From the NCBI GenBank assembly GCA_019923655.1, contig JAHXGL010000007.1:1-32986 (forward strand): a stretch of DNA of 32,986 nt, given 5' to 3'. Each line of letters starts with the position of its first letter. Position 1 is the stretch's first letter. This document shows, one piece after another, positions 1 through 8,150 of the stretch. The notes under the pieces were generated by a model. That model worked only from the letters and a program-made list of their open reading frames with translations, ran no database searches and was not told where the DNA came from. A program made the position numbers and the translations under genes. The stretch comes from Candidatus Nealsoniibacteriota bacterium. GTDB lineage: Bacteria; Patescibacteriota; Minisyncoccia; Minisyncoccales; RBG-13-42-11.

Positions 1-4
1 GTTT

Positions 5-96
5 GCGGAGAGGGTGGGATTCGAACCCACGATACGGTTTTACCCATATAGCACATTAGCAGTGTGCCGCAATAGACCAACTATGCGACCTCTCCT
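5..96 (-). tRNA. tRNA-Ser(GCT)
   Basis: Reverse complement GGAGAGGTCGCATAG...CACTGCTAATGTG...GGTTCGAATCCCACCCTCTCC; long variable arm, anticodon GCT, no encoded CCA. Confidence 0.9.
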
Positions 97-178
97 TTAT
101 TTTTATTTTACCCCTCTAAATAGATTAAGTCAAATGATTGAATTTAAGTTAATTTTATGTTAAATTAAAAGGGCATTT

Positions 179-250
179 GCCCTCGTAGTTTAGCGGATAA
201 AACAGTAGCTTGCGGAGCTTCAAACAGGGGTTCGACTCCTCTCGAGGGCA
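179..250 (+). tRNA. tRNA-Arg, anticodon probably GCG
   Basis: GCCCTCG...CGAGGGC A acceptor stem, T-arm GGGGTTCGACTCCTC, anticodon loop TTGCGGA. Confidence 0.85.
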
Positions 251-273
251 CAAATTTTTTGAATTTTTAATTT

Positions 274-2484
274 ATGCAATTAGCTACTCCCATTGAAGAA
301 ATTCCTCGGGTTGGTCCTCAATATCAGAAAAAATTAAAGAAATTAGGGATTAAAACAATCCACGACCTGCTCTTTCATTTTCCTCATCGTTATGAGGAAT
401 TTTCAAACATTGTTCCTGTTTCTGAAATAAAATCCGGGGCAATAAACTCAATTCAAGGAAAAATTTTGGAAATAGAAAACAAGCGGACATGGAAAAAAAG
501 AATGGTTTTAACTCAGTGTTTAGTTGAGGATTTTTCCGGCGCCATAAAGGTTATCTGGTTTAACCAGCCCTATTTAATAAATGTTCTCAAAAAAGGAGAC
601 TTTATTAGTCTGTCCGGAAAAGCAGTTTTGAAAAAAAATGAGATTTATCTTTCCAGCCCGGCTTATGAGAAAATTTCTTCCCTGGCTGATTTTCAAGGAA
701 TTAACCCTAACAAAACAAAAACTACAAAAAAAGAAAAAGGGCTTACTCATACGGGAAGATTAATACCGGTCTATCCGGAAACTGAAGGATTGTCGTCAAA
801 ATGGCTCCGTTATGTTATAAAGCTTGTCCTTACAGATCTCGGAGATAAAATTCTTGACCCTTTGCCGATCAAATTAAGAAAAGAGCATCAACTTATTTTG
901 CTTCAAAAGTCCCTTTGGCAAGCTCACTTTCCTGATTCTCTAATTTTAGCCAAAAAAGCAAAAAAAAGATTTGCCTTTGAAGGTCTTTTTTTTATCGGGC
1001 TTCATATTTTAAGGGAAAAACAAAAATTAGCTAAAGAAAAAGCAATGCCCATTCCTTTTGATTTAAAACTTATCCAGGGTTTTGTTAAAAAATTACCATT
1101 CAAGTTAACCGGCTGTCAGAAAAAATCCATCTGGCAAATATTAAAAGACATTGAAAGGCCATGGCCAATGAATCGTTTACTTGAGGGTGATGTTGGTTCT
1201 GGAAAAACAGTTGTTGCGACAATGGCTATTTTAAACATAGTCAAAGCCGGATACCAAACAGGGTTAATGGCGCCGACAGAAATTTTAGCCAAACAGCATT
1301 TTCAAGAAATTTCCAAGCTCTTAAAAAGCTTTAATTTAAGCATTGGCTTGCTCACAGGAAAGGAGGGTAAGATAATTTCTAAAGAATCAAAATGGCAGGC
1401 AATTAAAATCTCCAGGCAAAAACTTTTGGAAAAGATAATAGCCGGTGAAACAGATCTTTTAATCGGCACCCATGCCTTAATTCAAAAACAAGTTAAATTT
1501 AAAAGATTGGCTTTAGTGGTTTTAGATGAACAACATCGATTTGGGGTAGACCAGCGCGCTCGGCTTTGCTCCTCCCCTGCTAAAGCTTCAACAGACAGGC
1601 AAGAAAAAGAACTGCCTCCTATCCCCCATCTGCTGTCAATGACCGCTACTCCCATTCCCAGAACTTTAGCTCTTACTATTTATGGCGATTTAGACCTATC
1701 TTTAATTGTTGAGCTTCCAAAGGGAAGAAAAAAAATAATTACTAAAATAATCCCGCCAAAAGAAAGAAATAAAGCATATCGGTTTATAAAAAACGAGGTT
1801 AAACAAGGGAGGCAAGTTTTCGTTATTTGCCCTAGAATAGAACCAACGAACAATGAACGGCAAACAGCGAATAATGAACAACTCTTGAAATGGAATGAAG
1901 TGAAGGCAGTAAAAGAAGAATATACCAAATTATCAAAAAAAATTTTCCCAGACCTTAAAATAGGAATGCTTCATGGGAAAATGAAAACTGAAGAAAAAGA
2001 AGAAATAATGAGAAAATTCAAACAAAAAGAAACTGATATTTTGGTTTCAACTTCAGTAATAGAAGTTGGTATTGACATCCCGAACGCAGGAGTAATGATA
2101 ATTGAAGGCGCGGAAAGATTTGGCTTGGCTCAGCTTCATCAATTCCGGGGAAGAGTCGGTAGGGCAGAACACCAGTCATTTTGTTTTTTATTTACCGACT
2201 CGCCAGCCAAAAAAACTTTTCAGCGACTTAAAGCTTTGATGTTTTCTGAAAACGGCTTTGATCTGGCGGAACAAGACCTAAAAATTAGAGGTCCGGGAGA
2301 AGTTTTCGGCCAGAGACAATCAGGAATTCCTGATTTAGTAATGGACTCTTTAGCAGATATCTCTCTGGTTACCAAAACCAGACAAGCGGCAAAAGAAATA
2401 CTAATAGAAGATCCTGGATTAAAAAAATACCCGCTATTGCGGGAAAAAATTCAAGAATTTGAAAAGAAAGTCCATTTAGAATAA
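274..2484 (+). CDS. recG: ATP-dependent DNA helicase RecG
   Basis: 736 aa; GDVGSGKT, MAPTEILAKQH, LDEQHRFGVDQR, MTATPIPRTLALT, GRVGRAEHQSFC motifs; wedge/OB N-terminus. Confidence 0.97.
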   Translation: MQLATPIEEIPRVGPQYQKKLKKLGIKTIHDLLFHFPHRYEEFSNIVPVSEIKSGAINSIQGKILEIENKRTWKKRMVLTQCLVEDFSGAIKVIWFNQPYLINVLKKGDFISLSGKAVLKKNEIYLSSPAYEKISSLADFQGINPNKTKTTKKEKGLTHTGRLIPVYPETEGLSSKWLRYVIKLVLTDLGDKILDPLPIKLRKEHQLILLQKSLWQAHFPDSLILAKKAKKRFAFEGLFFIGLHILREKQKLAKEKAMPIPFDLKLIQGFVKKLPFKLTGCQKKSIWQILKDIERPWPMNRLLEGDVGSGKTVVATMAILNIVKAGYQTGLMAPTEILAKQHFQEISKLLKSFNLSIGLLTGKEGKIISKESKWQAIKISRQKLLEKIIAGETDLLIGTHALIQKQVKFKRLALVVLDEQHRFGVDQRARLCSSPAKASTDRQEKELPPIPHLLSMTATPIPRTLALTIYGDLDLSLIVELPKGRKKIITKIIPPKERNKAYRFIKNEVKQGRQVFVICPRIEPTNNERQTANNEQLLKWNEVKAVKEEYTKLSKKIFPDLKIGMLHGKMKTEEKEEIMRKFKQKETDILVSTSVIEVGIDIPNAGVMIIEGAERFGLAQLHQFRGRVGRAEHQSFCFLFTDSPAKKTFQRLKALMFSENGFDLAEQDLKIRGPGEVFGQRQSGIPDLVMDSLADISLVTKTRQAAKEILIEDPGLKKYPLLREKIQEFEKKVHLE

Positions 2485-2519
2485 ATTTTCCAAATCTTGT
2501 CAGATTTGGAACAATAAAA
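2481..2519. repeat. Palindromic repeat (family A variant) at recG 3' end
   Basis: ATAAATTTTCCAAATCTTGTCAGATTTGGAACAATAAAA; nearly identical 39-mer in rpsB (25208..25246). Confidence 0.85.
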
Positions 2520-2591
2520 TGACCCCACGGAGAGTCGAACTCCGGTTGCCAGATTGAAAATCTGGAGTCCTAACCACTAGACGATGGGGCC
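2520..2591 (-). tRNA. tRNA-Glu(TTC)
   Basis: Reverse complement GGCCCCATCGTCTAGTGGTTAGGAC TCCAGATTTTCAATCTGG ... GGAGTTCGACTCTCC; anticodon TTC. Confidence 0.9.
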
Positions 2592-2603
2592 GTATTATTT
2601 AGA

Positions 2604-3401
2604 TTAGAAATAAAAAAGCAGAGGAACCAAAGCAATCATACCAATAATAATACAAAAAAGCCAGAATTTAACTTTCTTGGCTATTTTAAGAAAAATATGA
2701 ATGCTTAACATTCCTGACAAGAAAGCAAAAAATATCCCTAAAATTCCTTGTCCAATAGTCACCTCTGGCAGTCCCTGAAATAAAATCAGTCCGAAAAGGG
2801 ACATAATAACAGCCGGAATGCTCATTAAAAAAGATAATTTCAGAGCGGTTTCAGCTTTATAAGAACGGAGAAGAAAAACCGAGATAGTGATTCCAGACCT
2901 TGAAATGCCAGGAATAATTGAAAAACCCTGGCTAATACCCAATAAAATTGAATCTTTTAACCCGAGATTTTCTTTTGTTTTTAATTCCTTTGAAACAGCA
3001 AGTTTTTGGAAAACTCCGGTGATGATTAAAAATATCCCGGTTAGGGCGATTAAAACTTCTCCAGTGAAAACCGGAACTATCAAGAATAGAAACAAGGGCA
3101 AACCGATTAACCCGGTAACAAGAGAAGAAATTATAATAAAAGAAATTATTTTATTTTCCCGGCTTTTTTGAAAATCAAAAAAAGAATAATTTTTTATTTG
3201 AAAAAAAAGCTGTCTGATTTCTTTTTGGAAATAAACGAGAACCACTAAAAGCGTACCCAGGTGCAAATATATGGAAAGCTCAATCGCTCTTTCCGGAGAA
3301 TATCCAAAAAATCCCACCATTACTAAAATCAAGCTGCCTTGGCTTGAAATTGGCAGCCATTCAAGCAGGCCCTGCAAAATTCCAAAAAAAATAATATCCA
3401 T
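2604..3401 (-). CDS. uppP: Undecaprenyl-diphosphatase (BacA/UppP family)
   Basis: 265 aa polytopic; GLLEWLPISSQGSL and QGFSIIPGISRSGITIS motifs. Confidence 0.93.
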   Translation of the reverse strand: MDIIFFGILQGLLEWLPISSQGSLILVMVGFFGYSPERAIELSIYLHLGTLLVVLVYFQKEIRQLFFQIKNYSFFDFQKSRENKIISFIIISSLVTGLIGLPLFLFLIVPVFTGEVLIALTGIFLIITGVFQKLAVSKELKTKENLGLKDSILLGISQGFSIIPGISRSGITISVFLLRSYKAETALKLSFLMSIPAVIMSLFGLILFQGLPEVTIGQGILGIFFAFLSGMLSIHIFLKIAKKVKFWLFCIIIGMIALVPLLFYF

Positions 3402-3480
3402 TATTTACTCTAAAAGTTTTATGTAAGCGAATTATTTTTTGCATTATAACATCTAGAAAAAAATAACGCCAGTTATTGCG

Positions 3481-3510
3481 CCTAAGGGGTCAGACTCCAG
3501 GGCACAAACC
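3481..3510. repeat. Family B repeat (GGGGTCAGACCCC-type)
   Basis: CCTAAGGGGTCAGACTCCAGGGCACAA. Confidence 0.7.
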
Positions 3511-3512
3511 TT

Positions 3513-3583
3513 AGCCGGTAGCAGGAATTGAACCTACATCAAAGGTTTACGAAACCATTGCTTTACCGTTAAGCTATACCGGC
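3513..3583 (-). tRNA. tRNA-Thr(CGT)
   Basis: Reverse complement GCCGGTATAGCTTAACGGTAAAGCAATGGTTTCGTAAACC...TACCGGC; loop TTCGTAA. Confidence 0.85.
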
Positions 3584-3600
3584 ATAGTTGCTTTTTATAA

Positions 3601-3688
3601 TGCCTAAGGGGTCTGACCCCTCAAATCATTGCGGGGTCTGACCCCTTTAAGTACAACGGACTTGCAAGAATTGCGGGGTCTGACCACA
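3601..3688. repeat. Family B repeat cluster
   Basis: TGCCTAAGGGGTCTGACCCCTCAAATCATTGCGGGGTCTGACCCCTTT...TTGCGGGGTCTGACC: three units. Confidence 0.8.
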
Positions 3689-3690
3689 AT

Positions 3691-3762
3691 AGCGAGTAAC
3701 GGGATTCGAACCCGTGACCTGTCCTTGGGAAGGACATGTTTTACCCCTAAACTATACCCGCT
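3691..3762 (-). tRNA. tRNA-Gly(CCC)
   Basis: Reverse complement GCGGGTATAGTTTAGGGGTAAAACATGTCCTTCCCAAGGACAGGTCACGGGTTCGAATCCCGT; loop TTCCCAA. Confidence 0.92.
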
Positions 3763-4147
3763 AGAACCCTAACCAATTCAAAAGCTTTTGCCAGAAAGTT
3801 TTTTTATCATCCCCTTCTTTGTTTTCTATTTCTTCTAGCAATGAAATAACAACCACTTCTTCACCGGGTCTTTTCAAACCAAGTTCTCTTGCTTTTTGTT
3901 CCAAAAAAAATTCAGTTGGAATTTGAGCAATTAAAGATTCTAATTCTCTGTTTTTTTCCTCTAAATTTTGGATTTCCTGTCTTAAAGATTTAATCCGGCT
4001 TATCTGCTCTGTTCTTTGCTGGTTTATTCTCCAATTAGAAAAAATTAAAAAACCAACAATCAATAAAGTAAATATAGTTAAAAGAATAGGGAGGGCTGAT
4101 TTTCGCTGGATTTTTCTTTTGTTGATTTTACTGAATCGTGATATCAT
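3761..4147 (-). CDS. Septum formation initiator / FtsB-DivIC-like protein
   Basis: One TM segment then coiled coil (INQQRTEQISRIKSLRQEIQNLEEKNRELESLI) and FFLEQKARELGLKRPGEEVV. Start placed at MISRFSKIN; the longer ORF start lies in repeat DNA. Confidence 0.8.
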   Translation of the reverse strand: MISRFSKINKRKIQRKSALPILLTIFTLLIVGFLIFSNWRINQQRTEQISRIKSLRQEIQNLEEKNRELESLIAQIPTEFFLEQKARELGLKRPGEEVVVISLLEEIENKEGDDKKTFWQKLLNWLGF

Positions 4148-4148
4148 A

Positions 4149-4277
4149 TTTGGAAGATTCGTTTCCAAATCCTTTCGGATTTGGAAGACCTTCGTTTCCA
4201 AACCCCTTCGTGGGTCTTCCAAATCCCTTTGGGATTTGGAAACGAATTTGGAAGACTCCCAAAGGGATTTGGAAGAC
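4149..4277. repeat. Family A repeat cluster
   Basis: Alternating CGTTTCCAAATCC / GGATTTGGAAGAC units with cores CTTTCGG, CCCTTCGTGGG, CCCTTTGGG. Confidence 0.9.
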
Positions 4278-4373
4278 CATGAAAAAGAAAATAATATTTA
4301 AAATAGTTTGGCTGATTCTAATAAGCGGTGTCATTATCAGCATGATTTTATCCCTTCTTTTTATTGGTTTTTA
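4278..4373 (+). CDS. Possible 31-aa single-TM peptide MKKKIIFKIVWLILISGVIISMILSLLFIGF
   Basis: ATG directly after the repeat cluster, hydrophobic helix, clean stop. Confidence 0.35.
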
Positions 4374-4395
4374 ATTATATCAAATACGCAAGCTT

Positions 4396-6024
4396 TTACA
4401 AAGTGGGGTCAGATCCCGCAAACTTTCTAATTTCTTGGCATCTCAAAAGACAAGCTATTAAAAGATAGACAAAAACTCCTATAATACCAGAGGCAATTGT
4501 TTGAAAAATAAGGGCTGGCAAAACATCTACATTTATTAAATGGGCTGTTATCTGTTTAAACAGCCAAACATTGATTCCCATTAAAATTGTCGCGATACCT
4601 ATTTTTTTAAGAGATTGCCAAATCTCCTTAAAATCAATTTCTATCCGCTTTTTCAAAAAAATTAAAAGGAGAAAAAAATGAAAAATTCCTGAAATTGACA
4701 GCGCTAAAGCCAAACCAAGCACAGAGATGTCTGTAAGCTCTTGAAGGTTCAAAAAATTAATTATAATTTCCCGGAACGCACTTATTCCCGGGGCTAAAAG
4801 CCAGACAAACAAAAAACATAAAACAATATTAAGCGCCACTGAATACAAGGCAATTATTGCCGGAGTTTTGGTGTCTTTTATTGAGTAAAAAACCTTAGCC
4901 AAAAATGGAAGACAAGCAGTAGCAAAAATGCCTAAACAGAAAATTCCCAGCATAGCTGCTGTTAATTTTGTTTCTTCTAATCCAAATTTACCTGTCCCTA
5001 AAATAATTTGAGTAATTTGAGTCCGCATTAAAAACATTAACAAGCTTATCGGAATTATTAAAAAGAGAATTTGTCGAAAAATCAAAGAAAAATTCTTAAA
5101 AAATGTTTGCTTTGTTTTATTTGTCCATGCCAGCGACAGGGACGGGAAAGAAGCCAGAGCAAAAGAGATGCCGATTAATCCAATTGGCAGGCGCTGCAAA
5201 TTATTGGCAAAATTTAAAATAGCGACCGAACCCACAGCCAAACCAGAAGCAATAGCAGTTACTATTATTAAGTTAATATAAAAGCCAAATACGCCAATCA
5301 TTCTGGGAATCATTAATTTAAAAACCTTGATTATTCTTGGATCTTTGAAGCGTAAAATTAGAAGATATTTATATCCGCAATTGATGATGCCGGGAATTTG
5401 AAGAAGCATTTGAAGAAACGCGCCTAAAATAACGCCAAAAGCTAAACCATAAAGACCAAAATTCGGAACTAAAAATAAGATTCCAAAAATTATACTTAAA
5501 TTGTATAAAATCGGAGCCAAAGAAAAAATTAAAAATCGGTTGAAGTAATGCAGGACTCCGGAAAAAATACTGGATATTCCAAAAAAGAGCGGGCTAAAAA
5601 ACATTATTCTGGTCAAGGAAACAGTAAGTTCTTTTTTCTCGGGAGAAAAACCGGGAACTACTAAATCAATAATAAAAGGGGTAAACGCAAACAAGAGCAA
5701 GCAAAAGAAAACAAGCAAAACCAAGAAGCAATTTAAGAGATTATTGGCAAATTCCCAGGCCTGTTCTTTATTTTTCTGAAAATATTCTGAAAAAGCCGGC
5801 AAAAAAACCGCGGTTATTCCGCCGACAATTAAAATTCCATAGACAAAATCAGGGATTCTAAAAGCGGCAAAATAAACATCAAGTTCATCGCCCGCGCCAA
5901 ACTTTCCAGCTAAAAGACGATCTCTTATCAGTCCCAGAACCCGGGAAACTAAACCGGCAGCGCCTAATATAAAAGCGGCAAAGACGACTGTTTTAGTTTG
6001 AGAATTAAAAAAATTCGGAAACAT
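4396..6024 (-). CDS. murJ: Lipid II flippase MurJ (MviN)
   Basis: 542 aa polytopic; GLVSRVLGLIRDRLLAGKFGAGDELDVYFAAFRIPD, VFLPAFSEYF, FANNLQRLPIGLIGISFALASFPSLS. Confidence 0.95.
   Translation of the reverse strand: MFPNFFNSQTKTVVFAAFILGAAGLVSRVLGLIRDRLLAGKFGAGDELDVYFAAFRIPDFVYGILIVGGITAVFLPAFSEYFQKNKEQAWEFANNLLNCFLVLLVFFCLLLFAFTPFIIDLVVPGFSPEKKELTVSLTRIMFFSPLFFGISSIFSGVLHYFNRFLIFSLAPILYNLSIIFGILFLVPNFGLYGLAFGVILGAFLQMLLQIPGIINCGYKYLLILRFKDPRIIKVFKLMIPRMIGVFGFYINLIIVTAIASGLAVGSVAILNFANNLQRLPIGLIGISFALASFPSLSLAWTNKTKQTFFKNFSLIFRQILFLIIPISLLMFLMRTQITQIILGTGKFGLEETKLTAAMLGIFCLGIFATACLPFLAKVFYSIKDTKTPAIIALYSVALNIVLCFLFVWLLAPGISAFREIIINFLNLQELTDISVLGLALALSISGIFHFFLLLIFLKKRIEIDFKEIWQSLKKIGIATILMGINVWLFKQITAHLINVDVLPALIFQTIASGIIGVFVYLLIACLLRCQEIRKFAGSDPTL
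4402..4422. repeat. Family B repeat inside the murJ 3' end
   Basis: AAGTGGGGTCAGATCCCGCAAAC, encoding the C-terminal ...KFAGSDPTL. Confidence 0.65.
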
Positions 6025-6096
6025 AAATTTAGTATAATATTTTTACAACTCTTGACAAGTCTTTTGCATCGGTGTAATAATATATTTAAGGACAGA

Positions 6097-6126
6097 AGGG
6101 GTCAGACTCCAGGGGTCTAGCCCCAA
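6097..6126. repeat. Family B repeat upstream of the pilin cluster
   Basis: AGGGGTCAGACTCCAGGGGTCTAGCCCCAAG. Confidence 0.7.
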
Positions 6127-6134
6127 GTAAATAA

Positions 6135-6680
6135 ATGTTTGGTAGACGCAAAAAAACAAAGGGGTTCACCTTAATAGAGCTAATAGTGGTTATTACCGTA
6201 ATCGCAATTTTAACAATAATAATTTTGCCGGATCACAAAATTGGCGGACAGGGGTTTGCTCTTCAAAGATCAGGATATGAATTAGCCCAAAATATCAGAC
6301 GAGCGCAAGAAATGGCAATGTCAGCTAAAAAGTTTCACGGCGCAGTCCCTTTTGGTTATGGAATTTATTTAACAGATGAAGGCATAAGCACAAGCTATAT
6401 CTTATATGCTGATGTATTTCCCACTGGTACCGGAGATCAAAGATGGGGAGCAGGAGATAGTATTGTAGAGAGAATTGAACTAGAAACAGGCATCAAAATT
6501 CAAAGTGTTTCCCCGCCCCGTCTAAGTATAAACTTTAGCCCTCCTAGACCAAAAACAAGAATATCCGGCACAAATGTGCCTGATGGGAATAAAGCAACAA
6601 TTACTCTGGCAGTAATTGCCGATCCTCTTAGAACCAAAATTATCAGAGTAAATAGAGCAGGATTAGTTAGCATAGATTAA
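6135..6680 (+). CDS. Type IV pilin / GspH-like prepilin
   Basis: KKTKGFTLIELIVVITVIAILTIIILP class III signal peptide. Confidence 0.88.
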   Translation: MFGRRKKTKGFTLIELIVVITVIAILTIIILPDHKIGGQGFALQRSGYELAQNIRRAQEMAMSAKKFHGAVPFGYGIYLTDEGISTSYILYADVFPTGTGDQRWGAGDSIVERIELETGIKIQSVSPPRLSINFSPPRPKTRISGTNVPDGNKATITLAVIADPLRTKIIRVNRAGLVSID

Positions 6681-7175
6681 ATGTTGAAATATTTAAATAT
6701 TAGGAGAGGGTTCACCATAATAGAAGTAACAATTGCCCTGTTTTTGCTTTCAACCGGTATATTGGCTGCTTTTGCTGTTACTCAACATATTGTCATTATT
6801 ACAGAAACCGCTTCTTCGCGTTTAATCGCTGCTTATCTTGCCCAGGAAGGAGTTGAAATTGTCAGAAACATTCGAGACACTAACTGGCTGAAAAGAAGGG
6901 ATTGGAAAACAGGAATTATTGTTGGCAATCGGGAGGCTGATTTTCGTGATACAGCTTTAACTCCTTACGCTGGACGTTTTTTAAATATTGCTGCTGGTTT
7001 TTATAGTTACGCTCATGGCCCTCAAACAAAATTCAGGAGAAAAATTACGATTACTACATCAACTGTTGCAGGGAGGCCGAGAATAGGGGTTTCTGTTTTA
7101 GTAGAATGGCTTGAAAGAGGACAAACCCATCAGCTTAGAGCTAAAGGACATTTACATAATTGGCGTTTTAAATAA
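6681..7175 (+). CDS. PilV-like prepilin
   Basis: RRGFTIIEVTIALFLLSTGILAAFAV; YLAQEGVEIVRNIRDTNW. Confidence 0.85.
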   Translation: MLKYLNIRRGFTIIEVTIALFLLSTGILAAFAVTQHIVIITETASSRLIAAYLAQEGVEIVRNIRDTNWLKRRDWKTGIIVGNREADFRDTALTPYAGRFLNIAAGFYSYAHGPQTKFRRKITITTSTVAGRPRIGVSVLVEWLERGQTHQLRAKGHLHNWRFK

Positions 7176-7783
7176 TGAAAAATAATAATAAAACAGGGTT
7201 TACTTTGGTTGAAGTTATAGTTGCGGTTACTGTTTTTACGATTATTATAGGAATAGTGATGCTGATTTTTTCCTGGGTTATTGAAACCCAAGAAAAAACA
7301 TTAGCTTCCCAGGAGCTTTTATTTCAAACAAGTTTTTTAATGGAACATATGGGCAAAAGTTTGAGAATGGCGAAAAAAGAATTAAGCCATCCCCCGACTC
7401 AGTGTTTAGATACTGTTGGCAGAGGATTTAATTTTGAAACTAATCCTCCTATTAATAACAGAATAAGATTTATTAATGATGATAACCTGTGTCAAGAATT
7501 CTTCTTATCTGGCGCGCGCCTGAAAAAACGAATTTCTACAAATGACAATGCTGATCGTTTCAAAGCTCCCCTGTATTTAACTCCTCCTTATTTAGAAGTG
7601 GTTTCTTTTAGGGTTAATTTAATTGGCGCAGGCCAGATCGATACTCTCGGCCAGATCGATAGAATCCAGCCAAGAGTAACTTTGTTCCTGGAAATAAGGC
7701 GAGCTGGTCCTAAACCCGGCTTGCTTCCGTCGGTAAAAATTCAAACCACACTTAGCCAAAGAGATCTTGATATTGTAAAATAA
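7175..7783 (+). CDS. PilW/PilJ-like prepilin
   Basis: KTGFTLVEVIVAVTVFTIIIGIVMLIF; start overlaps the previous stop (TAATG). Confidence 0.85.
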   Translation: MKNNNKTGFTLVEVIVAVTVFTIIIGIVMLIFSWVIETQEKTLASQELLFQTSFLMEHMGKSLRMAKKELSHPPTQCLDTVGRGFNFETNPPINNRIRFINDDNLCQEFFLSGARLKKRISTNDNADRFKAPLYLTPPYLEVVSFRVNLIGAGQIDTLGQIDRIQPRVTLFLEIRRAGPKPGLLPSVKIQTTLSQRDLDIVK

Positions 7784-8142
7784 TGGTTAATAATTCCGAA
7801 AAAGGACTTGCCCTTTATCTAACTTTTGTTGTTTTAGTTGTTGTTCTGGCTTCGGTTTTAGGCGTGTCCGTGATTTTTCTTAGACAAATTGCAGCGATTG
7901 AACGGCTTGAAGATTCAGTAATTGCTTTTTTGGCGGCTGATACTGGAATTGAAAGAGAATTAGATTCCACTCACGCTCCTCCTGAAGACTATACGGGAAC
8001 ACTTGACCTGGGAGGAGGCCTTTTTTCCAGATACAATGTTAGAGTAGCTTCTACTAGCCCTGAATGCCCGGCGCCTAACTTTTGCATCAGATCAGTAGGC
8101 ACTTTCAAAGAAGTTAGAAGAGCGATTGAAGTAAGGAGATAA
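7783..8142 (+). CDS. PilX-like minor pilin component
   Basis: SEKGLALYLTFVVLVVVLASVLGVSVIFLRQ...AFLAADTGIER; TAATG overlap; C-terminal CxxxxxC. Confidence 0.7.
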   Translation: MVNNSEKGLALYLTFVVLVVVLASVLGVSVIFLRQIAAIERLEDSVIAFLAADTGIERELDSTHAPPEDYTGTLDLGGGLFSRYNVRVASTSPECPAPNFCIRSVGTFKEVRRAIEVRR

Positions 8143-8150
8143 ACTTTTAT

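Noticed and set aside
1680-1928. Minus-strand ORF MVYSSFTAFTSFHFKSCSLFAVCRSLFVGS
   Set aside because: Antisense of recG through repeat C; no independent support.
4119-4374. Overlapping ORFs in both strands at 4119-4374 (60, 71, 78 aa)
   Set aside because: They read through the family A palindromic cluster (FGRPSFPNPFVG, LEDSQRDLEDH), giving artefactual frames. Only the short ATG peptide at 4278 might be real.
6135-8142. Complete type IV pilus system
   Set aside because: Only prepilin-like genes are present; no PilB/PilT/PilC/PilD or secretin-type genes in the window, so only pilins are claimed.
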